Below the pieces are notes generated by a model. It had not been told where the DNA came from. It saw only the letters and a program-made list of their open reading frames with translations, and did no database searches. This document shows, in pieces, positions 8,618 through 19,880 of a stretch of 64,000 nt of DNA. The position numbers and the translations under genes were made by a program. The DNA is from Kribbella sp. CA-293567. Lineage in GTDB: Bacteria; Actinomycetota; Actinomycetes; Propionibacteriales; Kribbellaceae. Positions within the stretch are counted from its first letter, which is position 1. Every line of letters begins with the position of its first letter. Location: contig NZ_CP114065.1 in assembly GCF_027627575.1 (NCBI RefSeq), positions 992,001-1,056,000 of the forward strand, written 5' to 3'.

Positions 8618-9870
8618 AACCCCTTCACGATCGTGGGCCGCGCCGCTCCCTCTGGGCGCACCGCGACGCCCGGCTGGTGCTGCCCGCCCGGGCCGTCTCG
8701 TACGCCGGTGACTCGGTCGCCCTGGTGGCCCTGATGCTGCGGGTCTCGGGCGAGGCAGGGGACGACGAGCGCGCTGCCGCGGCGGCGATCACCGCTTTGC
8801 TGCTGGTGTTCGCCGTGCCGACGGTGGTGATGATCCCGTTCGCGGGCCGGATCGTGGACGGGTTCGACTCCCGCCGGGTGCTGGTGTGGGCGTCCCTGCT
8901 GCAGGCCGCGGCCGGTGTCGGACTCGCCTTCTGCCACGGACTGGCCGCGACCCTTGCTCTGGTCTGTGTGCTCCAGATCGGCCAGGCGATCGCGGGCCCG
9001 GCCTGGGCGGCGCTGGTGCCGCGGATCGTCGGCGACGAGTTGGTCGGCCGTGCGACCGGGGTGGGCCAGGCCTTGATCGGCGTGGCCGCGCTGGCCGGGT
9101 CCGCCGTAGGCGGGCTGCTGGTCGGCGCGTCCGGCGATCGGGTCGCGCTGCTGGTGGACGCTTCGACGTTCGTCGGGCTGGCCGTGGTCGCCCGGCTGGT
9201 CCGGACCCGCCGGTCACCGGTATCCGGTGCACCGAAGGAGAACAACGGCCTGACCGCGGGACTGCGTAGCCTCTTCGCCGACCCGATTCTGCAGGTGCTG
9301 GTGCCGGCCCTCTGGCTCTTCATTCTGGTCGCCGAAGCCGTCAACGTGGTCGAGGTCCGCCTGGTCACCCACGAACTCGGTCTCGACGCCGGCGGCTACG
9401 GCGCCATCCTGGCGGTCCAGGGCGGAGGCGCCATCGTCGGCGCTTGGTGCACCGGAAGAATGAAGAGCGATCTCGTCCGCTCACGGGCAGTGCTGGCCGG
9501 TACGGCGGTCATCGGCGCCGCCTGCGTCCTGATGGGCCTGGCCGGCGCCGTGGCCCTGGTGGTGATCGGCGCGATAGCGAGCGGCTTCGGCGGCGGGATG
9601 CTCAACGCGGCGACCAGCACGCTCGTGGTGACCCGCTCGGAAGAATCCGTACGAGGCCGGGTAATGGCTGCCTTCAGCGGTACGGCGCGCGCCTGCTCCC
9701 TGGTGGCCCTGCTGCTCGGCGGTGCCGCGAGTGCCGTGCTCGGCCCTCGGGCCACCTATGTCGTCGCCGGAGGTCTCGCCGTGCTGGCGGCTGTCTGCAC
9801 GGGCGTACTGCTGAGGCGGCGAGGCGCGGTACGGACAAAGGATTCGTTCGTCCGGGTGGTCAGTCACTAG
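8611..9870 (+). CDS. MFS transporter
   Basis: A 419-aa polytopic membrane protein with about 10-12 hydrophobic segments and the MFS loop signature around FAGRIVDGFDSRRVL (residues 76-90). It has a second-half counterpart at TLVVTRSEESVRGRVMAAFSGTARACS, as in MdtH/EntS-like exporters. The pairing with a divergent winged-helix regulator suggests an inducible drug or metabolite exporter. The substrate cannot be read from the sequence. The ATG start lies 6 nt after the operator-like repeat, so the 5' leader must be short or absent. Confidence 0.85.
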   Translation: MKQPLHDRGPRRSLWAHRDARLVLPARAVSYAGDSVALVALMLRVSGEAGDDERAAAAAITALLLVFAVPTVVMIPFAGRIVDGFDSRRVLVWASLLQAAAGVGLAFCHGLAATLALVCVLQIGQAIAGPAWAALVPRIVGDELVGRATGVGQALIGVAALAGSAVGGLLVGASGDRVALLVDASTFVGLAVVARLVRTRRSPVSGAPKENNGLTAGLRSLFADPILQVLVPALWLFILVAEAVNVVEVRLVTHELGLDAGGYGAILAVQGGGAIVGAWCTGRMKSDLVRSRAVLAGTAVIGAACVLMGLAGAVALVVIGAIASGFGGGMLNAATSTLVVTRSEESVRGRVMAAFSGTARACSLVALLLGGAASAVLGPRATYVVAGGLAVLAAVCTGVLLRRRGAVRTKDSFVRVVSH

Positions 9871-9880
9871 CCTTTGAGGC

Positions 9881-11401
9881 ATGACTGAGCCACGCGAGAA
9901 CCCAGCCACCCCCGACAGCGGGCAGGACGACCTGCCCGAGCAGATCCGGGTCCGCCGGGAGAAGCGTGACCGGCTGCTGGCCGAAGGGGTGCAGGCGTAC
10001 CCGATCTCGGTGCCGCGGACGCACCTGCTGCGGGATCTGCGGGCGAAGTACGACGGGCAGACGCTCGAGCCGGACACGAAGACCGGTGAACTGGTCGCGG
10101 TGGCCGGCCGGGTGATCTTCCAGCGCAACACCGGCAAGCTGTGCTTCGCCCAGTTGCGCGAGGGGGACGGGACCGAGCTGCAGGTGATGCTGTCGCTGGC
10201 CGAGATCGGCGAGGAGGAGCTGGCCCGGTACAAGGCGCTGGTCGACATCGGCGACCTGCTCTCGGTGCAGGGCGAGGTGGTGACGAGCCGCCGCGGCGAG
10301 CTGTCCGTGCAGGCGACCAGCTGGCAGATGGCGGCCAAGACGCTGCGCCCGCTGCCGAACGAGCACAAGCCGCTGAACGAGGAGGCCCGGGTCCGGCTGC
10401 GGTACGTCGACCTGATCGTGCGCCAGGAGGCGCGCGAGATGGTCCGGACCAAGGCCGCCGTGCTGAAGTCGCTGCGGGCGACCTTCGACGGGCACGAGTT
10501 CATCGAGGTGGAGACGCCGGTCCTGCAGCTGACCAACGGCGGCGCGGCGGCCCGGCCGTTCTCCACCCACCTGAACGCGTTCGACCAGGAGATGAAGCTG
10601 CGGATCGCGCTCGAGCTGGACCTGAAGCGGGCGATGATCGGCGGCGTCGACCGGGTCTTCGAGATCGGCCGGACCTTCCGCAACGAGGGCCTGGACTCGA
10701 CCCATGCGGCGGAATTCTCGATGATCGAGTCCTATCAGGCCTACGGTGATTACGATTCCATCGCCGAAGTGACCGAGGAGCTGATCCGGAACGCGGCCCG
10801 TGCGGTCGGCCGCAGCGTCGTCACCGCGCGCGACGGTTCGCAGATCGACCTGGACCTGCCGTGGCGGCACGCGACGCTTTTCGAACTGGTCTCCGAAGCG
10901 GTCGGCGAGAGTGTCGACGCGACCACCGAGGCGGCCCGGCTGACGAAGATCGCCGAGCAGCACGAGGTCGAGTTGCAGCCCGGCTGGAATGCCGGCGAGA
11001 TCGCGCTGGAGATCTACGAGAAGCTGGTCGAGCACACCCTGATCCAGCCGACCTATGTTCGTGACTATCCGGAGTCGGTCCGGCCGCTGGCCAAGCCGCA
11101 CCGCGAAATTCCCGGCCTGGTCGAGGCCTGGGACCTGATCATCAACGGGGTCGAACTCGGTACCGGCTACTCCGAGCTGAACGACCCGGTGATCCAGCGG
11201 GAACGCCTGGTGGCACAGTCGATGCTGGCCGCGGCCGGCGATCCCGAGGCGATGGAACTGGACGAGGATTTCCTCCGCGCGATGGAGTTCGGGATGCCGC
11301 CGGCCGGTGGGATGGGGATGGGACTGGATCGGCTGGTGATGTTGTTCACCGGCGCCGGGATCCGGGAGACGATTCTGTTCCCGCTGCTGCGTCCGGAGTG
11401 A
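9881..11401 (+). CDS. lysS: lysyl-tRNA synthetase, class II
   Basis: LysS charges tRNA-Lys. The 506-aa protein has an N-terminal OB-fold anticodon-binding domain (about 70-170), class II motif 1 around FIEVETPVLQ, motif 2 FEIGRTFRNEG and motif 3 GMGMGLDRLVML. ELGTGYSELNDP forms part of the lysine pocket. In the active-site strand where E. coli reads APELYLKR, this protein reads ALELDLKR, so the aromatic residue that packs on lysine is Asp; this may be a lineage feature. The gene starts 10 nt after the MFS stop. It is followed by an 11-bp inverted repeat with a long loop. Confidence 0.93.
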   Translation: MTEPRENPATPDSGQDDLPEQIRVRREKRDRLLAEGVQAYPISVPRTHLLRDLRAKYDGQTLEPDTKTGELVAVAGRVIFQRNTGKLCFAQLREGDGTELQVMLSLAEIGEEELARYKALVDIGDLLSVQGEVVTSRRGELSVQATSWQMAAKTLRPLPNEHKPLNEEARVRLRYVDLIVRQEAREMVRTKAAVLKSLRATFDGHEFIEVETPVLQLTNGGAAARPFSTHLNAFDQEMKLRIALELDLKRAMIGGVDRVFEIGRTFRNEGLDSTHAAEFSMIESYQAYGDYDSIAEVTEELIRNAARAVGRSVVTARDGSQIDLDLPWRHATLFELVSEAVGESVDATTEAARLTKIAEQHEVELQPGWNAGEIALEIYEKLVEHTLIQPTYVRDYPESVRPLAKPHREIPGLVEAWDLIINGVELGTGYSELNDPVIQRERLVAQSMLAAAGDPEAMELDEDFLRAMEFGMPPAGGMGMGLDRLVMLFTGAGIRETILFPLLRPE

Positions 11402-11421
11402 CGGCGGGGCCAGCTGAAAAG

Positions 11422-11477
11422 CGGACCCGGGAGCTGTTGCATAGCACAACCAACCGGCAAATCCATTCCCGGGTCCG
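11422..11477. repeat. 11-bp perfect inverted repeat with 34-nt loop downstream of lysS
   Basis: CGGACCCGGGA (11422-11432) and TCCCGGGTCCG (11467-11477) are exact reverse complements, 21 bp after the lysS stop. The long loop and the short following tract (ATTCTTT) make it an atypical terminator. It could instead be a protein-binding site. The rest of the 285-bp lysS-lsr2 gap is AT-richer than its surroundings and presumably holds the lsr2 promoter. It includes TTTGT..ACAAA (11608-11622). Confidence 0.5.
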
Positions 11478-11686
11478 ATTCTTTCCCGGGGCCGGACGGG
11501 GAGCGGGATGAATACCCATCGTCACGACGGATGCGTAGCGTCGGCGAACCGGAGGTTTTAGTCACATCTTTACCGGCCATTCCGCCTGTTGAATGACAAC
11601 TTACCGGTTTGTGCTGTACAAATCAGTAACAAGTTTTTCGGCAGGGGGATTGTGCCCGGTGGCGGGCGCGGAAAGGACTGTCATCG

Positions 11687-12019
11687 ATGGCGCAAAGGGT
11701 TCAGGTGGTTCTCGAGGACGATCTCGACGGCGGTAAGGCCGACGAGACCGTGACCTTCGGGCTGGACGGTTCGACGTACGAGATCGATCTGTCCAAGAAG
11801 AATGCCGCCAAGTTGCGTGACGCCCTGGCCGGCTACGTCGGCGCCGGGCGCCGGGTCGCCGGGCGCCGTGGCGGTGCGGCCGGCCGGGCGCGTGGACGGG
11901 GCCGGTCGGCGACCGACTCCGCGGACATCCGCGCGTGGGCCAAGGACAACGGCTACGAGGTCAGCGAGCGGGGCCGGATCTCGGCCGAGGTGCGCGCGGC
12001 CTACAACGACGCCAAGTAA
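11687..12019 (+). CDS. lsr2: nucleoid-associated protein Lsr2
   Basis: Lsr2 is the actinobacterial H-NS analogue that bridges AT-rich DNA and silences foreign genes. The 110-aa protein has the N-terminal dimerisation domain (QVVLEDDLDGGKADETVTFGLDGSTYEIDLS), a Gly/Arg-rich linker and the C-terminal domain SADIRAWAKDNGYEVSERGRISAEVRAAY. The AT-hook-like RGR contacts the minor groove. It is monocistronic, with its own terminator-like hairpin downstream and an AT-richer upstream region that could allow autoregulation. Confidence 0.95.
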   Translation: MAQRVQVVLEDDLDGGKADETVTFGLDGSTYEIDLSKKNAAKLRDALAGYVGAGRRVAGRRGGAAGRARGRGRSATDSADIRAWAKDNGYEVSERGRISAEVRAAYNDAK

Positions 12020-12032
12020 TTCTCCGGACAGC

Positions 12033-12064
12033 CGGTCCCGGTGCCAGTGATGGCGCCGGGACCG
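12033..12064 (+). terminator. hairpin terminator of lsr2
   Basis: CGGTCCCGG (12033-12041) pairs with CCGGGACCG (12056-12064); the 14-nt loop can pair further (GCC/GGC). It begins 14 bp after the lsr2 stop. There is no U-tract, as is common for actinobacterial terminators. Confidence 0.6.
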
Positions 12065-12355
12065 TCCGCATTCCGGCCGTTTCACAGTGTGGACACTTGT
12101 CGGCGATCGGGTACCGGAAAGGTGCCTGACCGGACAGGTAGAGGGAGAAATTCGCTGGTGGCGAACACTTGGCGGGTCGGGAACACCGGTCCGCCGAGCG
12201 GGGTTGTTCCCTTGTGATCCCCACGAAGTGGCCGTACGAGAGGTCCTTGCTTGTTCGCTGAGAGCGAGCCTGTCGGTACCGGGGACTAGCATGCAGGTAC
12301 GGGGGTCGGCCTACACGGCACGTCCGACTCCTCTGAGGCAAGGAGCGCTTTGGCG
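12065..12355 (+). promoter_or_regulatory. clpC upstream region with ClgR-type operator (12252-12269)
   Basis: This gene-free stretch between the lsr2 terminator and clpC contains TGTTCGCTGAGAGCGAGC at 12252-12269. It agrees at 17 of 18 positions with the Corynebacterium ClgR consensus WNNWCGCYNANRGCGWWS as I recall it. ClgR activates clp genes in actinobacteria, so clpC here is probably stress-induced by ClgR. AGGAG at 12341-12345 is the clpC ribosome-binding site. I did not find convincing -35/-10 elements. Confidence 0.6.
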
Positions 12356-14902
<2,547 letters not shown>

Positions 14903-14952
14903 GCCAGGACACCCGAGTTCCACAGCAGTAGGCAGTCAGTAGCAACCGAAGG

Positions 14953-14979
14953 GCCCCGCGGACATCACGTCCGCGGGGC
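14953..14979 (+). terminator. intrinsic terminator hairpin of clpC
   Basis: GCCCCGCGGAC and GTCCGCGGGGC form an 11-bp perfect stem with loop ATCAC, about 50 bp after the clpC stop. It is followed by TCTTCG rather than a U-run. Confidence 0.75.
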
Positions 14980-15086
14980 TCTTCGCCGTTGCGGGGCCTG
15001 GGCGGAGCGGTTGATGCAACCGGTGGTGCGCGTCACCCGGTACTTAACCCCAGAGGAAGTGCTCGACCCCAACCCCCGGAGGATGC

Positions 15087-15608
15087 GTGGCCACCGACCG
15101 CGACGAGGAGTTCACCAGGTACGTCCATGCCCATCGCGGGCGGATGATGCGGCTGGCGCGGCTGCTGACGACGGGCGACGCGCACTGGGCCGAAGACCTG
15201 GTGCAGACCGCGCTGACCAAGCTCTACCTGAAGTGGTCGGCGGTCCGGCCGGAGCTCGGGGCCGCCCGGTACGCCGACAAGATCCTGGTCAACGTCTTTC
15301 TCGACGAGAAGCGCCGGTTCTGGCGTCATCGCGAGACGCTCACCGACGAGCCGGCCGAGCCGGGGAGGCAGGCCGCGACCGGCTCGGGCCCCGAGGACCG
15401 GCTGGACGTCCTGGCGGCGCTGGAGCGGTTGCCGAAGCGGCAGCGCGCGGTCGTCGTACTGCGGTTCTTCGGCGATCTCGACGTGGCGGCGGTCGCCGAG
15501 CTGATGAGTTGCAGCCAAGGCACCGTGAAGAGTCAGACCGCTCGGGGGCTGGACAAGTTGCGCGACCTCATGGCCGAATCCCTGGACACTCTGGAGCATG
15601 TGCGATGA
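15087..15608 (+). CDS. ECF RNA polymerase sigma factor, SigE family
   Basis: A 173-aa sigma-70-family protein with region 2 at residues 8-75 (FTRYVHAHRGRMMRLARLLTT, DLVQTALTKLYLKW) and region 4 at about 110-165 (LERLPKRQRAVVVLRFFGDL, SCSQGTVKSQTARGLDKLR). This is the layout of actinobacterial SigE-family ECF factors. The GTG start follows GGAGGA. Its stop overlaps the next start (ATGA), so it is co-translated with a membrane partner that is its probable regulator. The target promoters are unknown. Confidence 0.88.
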   Translation: MATDRDEEFTRYVHAHRGRMMRLARLLTTGDAHWAEDLVQTALTKLYLKWSAVRPELGAARYADKILVNVFLDEKRRFWRHRETLTDEPAEPGRQAATGSGPEDRLDVLAALERLPKRQRAVVVLRFFGDLDVAAVAELMSCSQGTVKSQTARGLDKLRDLMAESLDTLEHVR

Positions 15609-16714
15609 CCGATCTGAAAGACCTTCTCGACCAGGCCGCCGGTCACGAGCCGGCCGTCACGAGCGCCGACGTCGCCGCTGACCTCGGCCGGGCGCGCCTG
15701 GCGGCCCGGCGGCGCCGGATCACGGGGATCGGCCTGACCGCTGGTGCCGCCGCAGTGACGATCGCCGCGCTCGCAGTACCGCTGGTGTTGTCGGGTGGCT
15801 CCGGTTCGAGTGTTGCGGCGCCTCCCGGTGCGGTGACCTCGGAAGCACCGGTGGCGGCGCTGTCGGCCGGCGAGGTGCTGCTGGTCGCCGCGGCGCAGGA
15901 GGAGAAGGCCGAGGCGGCGAGCGGCAAGTACTTCCGGGTTCGGACCGTTGCCACCGTCGAGTGGACCGTGAAGGCCGACGGCAGCGTTGTCTGCTGCGGG
16001 TCGCAGCCGGCCGGTCCCGGTGGCTACAAGCTGCGGGAAGAGCGGGTGATGGAGAAGTGGACCGGCTTGAAGGGCGGTACTGCGTGGCTGGGGACGCGTT
16101 CGCTGGGGACACGGCCCGCGACTGCTGCCGACGTGGCGGCCTGGAAGCAGGCGGGTGCACCGGCCAGCTGGAACGCAGGACCGAGCGACAGCGCCGACAA
16201 GCGGCCGATCATCCTCTCCACCAAGCCGGGCAAGGGCAGCCTGGTGGAGCTGAAGGGGGATGCCGATCGCTACCCGGCTCTGGGGCGCAGCGCCACCCTG
16301 CAAGAGGTGCTGGCGCTGCCGACCACGCCGGCGGCACTGCGGCAGACGTTGCTCAAGGTGAGGCTCTACGCGGCTCCTGACGCCTCCGAGGTGTCGGCGC
16401 TCACGCAGCTGTCGTCAGAACTGCTGAGCGCGACGCCTGCGCTGCCGAAGGTCCGTGCTGCGGCCTTCCGGCTGCTGGCCGGGCTGAAAGGCGCGACGGT
16501 CGAGCAGAACGTGACCGATGCGGTCGGGCGGAAGGGCACGGCGGTGAGCTTCTCGTTCCGGGCGTACCGGCTCGAACTGCAGCTGATCGTCGACCCGAAG
16601 ACCGGCAAGCTGCTCAGCAGCCGGAACACGGGCGGCAAGGACGGCGGCCATTCCGTGTTGCTGTCGAGCTGGACCAACGACACCGTGCAGGTGCCGCCGG
16701 CGAAGCTCAAATGA
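15605..16714 (+). CDS. CU044_5270-family membrane protein, probable sigma-factor partner
   Basis: A 369-aa protein with a cytoplasmic N-terminus (1-40), one transmembrane helix (ITGIGLTAGAAAVTIAALAVPLVL, about 39-63) and a large extracytoplasmic domain. This architecture, next to and overlapping a SigE-family ECF gene, fits the CU044_5270 family, which accompanies such sigma factors in actinobacteria. An anti-sigma role is inferred from context; there is no zinc-binding HxxxCxxC motif. Two adjacent cysteines (VVCCG) in the outer domain could be redox-sensitive or structural. Confidence 0.75.
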   Translation: MTDLKDLLDQAAGHEPAVTSADVAADLGRARLAARRRRITGIGLTAGAAAVTIAALAVPLVLSGGSGSSVAAPPGAVTSEAPVAALSAGEVLLVAAAQEEKAEAASGKYFRVRTVATVEWTVKADGSVVCCGSQPAGPGGYKLREERVMEKWTGLKGGTAWLGTRSLGTRPATAADVAAWKQAGAPASWNAGPSDSADKRPIILSTKPGKGSLVELKGDADRYPALGRSATLQEVLALPTTPAALRQTLLKVRLYAAPDASEVSALTQLSSELLSATPALPKVRAAAFRLLAGLKGATVEQNVTDAVGRKGTAVSFSFRAYRLELQLIVDPKTGKLLSSRNTGGKDGGHSVLLSSWTNDTVQVPPAKLK

Positions 16715-17411
16715 ACCGGTTGTAGCGCGAGCAGAACCCGGAGCCCGCGGTCGGTACCAGGCGATCAGCCTCGTGCCGGGCGCGGGCTTCTGCGCACTCC
16801 GCGAACCGGTTGCGACCGGCAGGATCACCGGCCGCTGGGCTCCGGAGACGTGGTCAACTCGGCGAAGATTGCTCGCAATACGGACTGATCGAGGACTTTT
16901 CCGACGAGTTTTCTGGTCTTCCGTGCGGTCCCGGCGGCCTTCGAGCAGCGCTGGAGCAGTCGGTAGGCGGGGTTGCCCAGTGGGTCGCGACGACGGTCGC
17001 CAACCCGCCGCAGACGAGGAAACCGATCACAGTCGGTGAGGTTCCACAGCCTGGGTGGCCCTGTAGAGCAAGGTTGATCCACGAGGTGGCGGCGAGGCCG
17101 CGCTGAGATGGGCTTGCGGGTTGGACGGCAGCCCATTCAGAGGTGACAGTCTGTGCTTGCGTTGCCCGGCAGTGACGGGACCCCCAGCGGAGCCCACGGA
17201 CAGACACGCGAGGGTTACACCTTGCCACTGAGTTCGTCGTAAAGTCCTTCGGTGTCCGAGTTCTTCGGTCCGGACCAGCGCCGCCGCTGCCTTCCATTCG
17301 GTGGGAAGATCACGCGGCGGCATGAAAGAAGTCAACCCGTCCACTGTTCTCGCTCGTTGTAGCTATGTGACCACGGCTTGGGGACCCGGACTGTCGGAGA
17401 GGGGGCCGGAG
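16715..17411. other. gene-poor 697-bp stretch
   Basis: No reading frame here looks like an actinobacterial gene: short open frames occur in several phases on both strands with weak third-position GC bias and no recognisable domain. A minus-strand stretch around 16860-17060 reads with some coding character in changing frames, so decayed gene remnants are possible. The end of the interval must contain the promoter of the coiled-coil gene; GGAG at 17407-17410 is close to its ATG. I see no RNA gene or transposase. Confidence 0.5.
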
Positions 17412-19808
17412 ATGGAATCATCTCGTCGCATGGACGCACCGCGTCTGCCGCTGACCCAGGAACCGGTCCTCGACGCCGGTTCCTTTGGCGTGCGGCAAGC
17501 GGGTGGGGTGCTGGAGCGGGCGCAGCGGATTGCGGACACCTTGCGCGAGCAAGCGGAGTACGAGAACGACACCGCGCTGGAAGAAGCCGAGCGCGTTCGC
17601 GCCGAGGCCGCGCGCCGGCAGACCGAGACCGAGCAGCAGGTGCAGGAGCTGCGGGCGACGGCCGAGGAAGAGACGCAGAAGCTGCGCGCGGACGCCGAGC
17701 AGGCGGCCCAGCAGTTGCGTGCCGACGCTACCGCGTCCGCCCAGCGACTGCTCGGTGATGCCGAGCGTGCGGCCGAGCAGCTCCGTTCTGAGTCCGAGAC
17801 CGAGGCCCATCGGGTCCGCTCCGAGGCCCAGGCGGAGGCCGAGCGGCTCGAGCGAGAATCCATCGCCGCCGCGGAGAAGCTGCGCGCCGAGTCCACTGCC
17901 GAAGCCGAGCGACTGCAGGTCGAGTCCACCGAGGCGGCGGAGAAGCTACGCACGGAGTCGACCGCCGAAGCGGAGCGGGTACGCGCCGAGGCGCAGACGG
18001 CTGCCGAGCAGCTGACGGCCGAGTCGACGGAGGCTGCCGAGCGGCTACGGGTGGACTCGACCACTGAGGCTCAGCGGGTTCTCGCGGAGTCGACCGCTGA
18101 AGCCGAGCGAGTGCGCACCGAGGCGATTGCCGAGGCTGAGCGGGTCCGCAGCGAGGCGCAGACGGCTGCCGAGCAGCTGACGGCGGAATCGACCGAGGCT
18201 GCCGAGCGGCTACGGGTGGACTCGACCACTGAGGCTGAGCGGGTTCTCGCGGAGGCGACTGCGGAGGCTGAGCGGGTTCGTAGCGAGGCTCAGGCGGCTG
18301 CGGAGCGGTTGACGGCCGAGTCGGAGAGTGCTGCCGAAGAACTGCGCAGTACGGTCGCGGCCGAGGTGGGCAAGCGTCGGCAGGAGGTCGAGGCGGCGGT
18401 CGAGAAGCTGCAGACCGAATCGCAGGCGGCGGCAGACCGGCTGCGGGAAGAGTCGCAGGCAGCGGCGGATCGCAGGCTGGCGGCGGCCGAGGCAGAGGCC
18501 GCGGCGCTGAAGGAAGAAGCCGAAGAGATCGTCGAGGAGGCCCGGCAGTCCCGCGAGAACGCGGCACTCGCCGTGGAGCGCGCGAGCCGCGAGGCCCAGC
18601 AGCTCGTCGCCGACGCCGGTGAGCAGGCCGCGCTGGTCTCCCAGGCAGCGGTTCGCAACGAGGCCGAGCTGATCGCGCGAGCCGAGTCCGAGGCGGCCGA
18701 GCTGCGTACCTCGGTCGAGCGCGAGGCCGACACCGCGCGGGAGAAGTCCCGCGCCGAGATCGCCGCGGCGCACGCCGAGATCGAGCGGCTGCGCGGTGAG
18801 AACCGGGCCGAGCTCGAGCGCCGGACCGCCGAGCTGGAGGAGACCGAGCGGGCCAAGCTGGCCGCCATCTCGCTGGAGATCGACAAGCTGCGCGGAGCCG
18901 CGGTCGAAGAGATCAACCAGCAGAAGGCGGCGGCCGAGCAGGCCAACGAACGGCTGATGGCCGATGCCCGCGCGCAGGCCAAGCTGGTCGTCGACAGCAT
19001 CGAGGCGGACCGCCGGACGGCGTCCGCCGAGGCCCAGCGAATCGTCGAGGACGCCAACAAGGCGGCCGAGACCGCGCTCGCCGAGGCCGAGAAGCAGACC
19101 GCCTGGAGCAAGAAGACGGTCGACGAACTGGTCGCCACGGCCGAGGCGGAGGCGCGCGGGATCCGCGACCGGGCCGCGATGGACGTCGCCGAGCTGACCC
19201 GGCAGAAGCGGGCGCACCTGCGCCGCGTGGTGAGCCGGTCGACCAGCCGGCTCCGGGAGACCCAGGCCGCGATCGCGAGTGAGAACGCGGAGCTGACGGC
19301 CCTGGCCGAGAAGACGCTGGCCTCGGCCAACGCGCAGGCCGAGGCGACCCTCGGTTCGGTCACCCAGCAGGCCGAGAAGGTGACCGCCCAGGCCCAGGCC
19401 AAGGCGGACCGGCTCAAGGCCAACGCCGAGATCGAGGCCAAGGAGATCATCACCCGCGCGACCCGCCGGGAGACCGAGGCCCAGGCCAGTACCCAGGTCC
19501 TGCGCGAGCAGGCCGCCAACGATCTGGCCAACGCCCAGCGGCAGTCGCACGAGCTGATCCGCAAGGCGCGCGCCGAGGCTCAGGGGCTCGAGGCGCAGGC
19601 CCGCGAGCACTCCGACGAGCTGCGCGCGCAGGCCCGAAAACTTCTCGCCGACGCCGAGGCGAGGGTCGCGGCGCTGAACCAGCGCCGCGACGAGATCACC
19701 AAGGAGCTCACCCAGCTTTCGGGTGTGATCGAGGCACTCGCTGTACCAGGGTTCCGCGCAGGTGGTGGAATGTCCGGTAGCGAGGGTTCCACGGGGGAAT
19801 CAGGATGA
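17412..19808 (+). CDS. Scy-like long coiled-coil polarity protein (often annotated cellulose-binding protein)
   Basis: A 798-aa protein that is almost wholly coiled coil from residue 35 on. Between about 150 and 330 it is built of 11-residue (hendecad) units such as EAERVRAEAQT and AAEQLTAEST. At DNA level this gives 33-bp periodicity and a 165-bp near-identical tandem copy (17991-18155 and 18156-18320). The neighbour at 19881 is FilP-like, the order known for scy-filP in Streptomyces, where Scy organises the tip-growth machinery. Streptomyces Scy is about 1,300 aa, so this one is shorter. The start gives a short N-terminal head, PRLPLTQEPVLDAGSFGVRQ. The 'cellulose-binding' label in databases comes from AbpS-like proteins and is probably misleading. 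Confidence 0.75.
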   Translation: MESSRRMDAPRLPLTQEPVLDAGSFGVRQAGGVLERAQRIADTLREQAEYENDTALEEAERVRAEAARRQTETEQQVQELRATAEEETQKLRADAEQAAQQLRADATASAQRLLGDAERAAEQLRSESETEAHRVRSEAQAEAERLERESIAAAEKLRAESTAEAERLQVESTEAAEKLRTESTAEAERVRAEAQTAAEQLTAESTEAAERLRVDSTTEAQRVLAESTAEAERVRTEAIAEAERVRSEAQTAAEQLTAESTEAAERLRVDSTTEAERVLAEATAEAERVRSEAQAAAERLTAESESAAEELRSTVAAEVGKRRQEVEAAVEKLQTESQAAADRLREESQAAADRRLAAAEAEAAALKEEAEEIVEEARQSRENAALAVERASREAQQLVADAGEQAALVSQAAVRNEAELIARAESEAAELRTSVEREADTAREKSRAEIAAAHAEIERLRGENRAELERRTAELEETERAKLAAISLEIDKLRGAAVEEINQQKAAAEQANERLMADARAQAKLVVDSIEADRRTASAEAQRIVEDANKAAETALAEAEKQTAWSKKTVDELVATAEAEARGIRDRAAMDVAELTRQKRAHLRRVVSRSTSRLRETQAAIASENAELTALAEKTLASANAQAEATLGSVTQQAEKVTAQAQAKADRLKANAEIEAKEIITRATRRETEAQASTQVLREQAANDLANAQRQSHELIRKARAEAQGLEAQAREHSDELRAQARKLLADAEARVAALNQRRDEITKELTQLSGVIEALAVPGFRAGGGMSGSEGSTGESG
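17991..18320 (+). repeat. 165-bp tandem duplication in the coiled-coil gene
   Basis: The stretch starting GCGCAGACGGCTGCCGAGCA at 17991 recurs at 18156, exactly 165 bp (five 33-bp, 11-residue units) later. Similarity is close over most of the unit and decays toward 18320. The frame and coiled-coil phase are preserved. Confidence 0.85.
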
Positions 19809-19880
19809 GGACGTGACAGTCAGATCCTTGTCAGTGACAATGTGTGATCCACCCACCCACCGAAGTGAGCATCAGAAGAC

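Noticed and set aside
8860..8877. tRNA-like T-arm sequence (GGGTTCGACTCCCGCC)
   Set aside because: It lies inside the MFS coding sequence as DGFDSRR, and no acceptor, D-arm or anticodon stem can be drawn around it.
11167..11580. 137-codon minus-strand frame over the lysS 3' end and lsr2 leader
   Set aside because: Mostly antisense to lysS, with low-complexity Ser/Arg/Pro content and no similarity to known domains.
17412..19808. Cellulose-binding function for the long coiled-coil protein
   Set aside because: The label in databases comes from AbpS-like coiled coils. There is no signal peptide or carbohydrate-binding module here.
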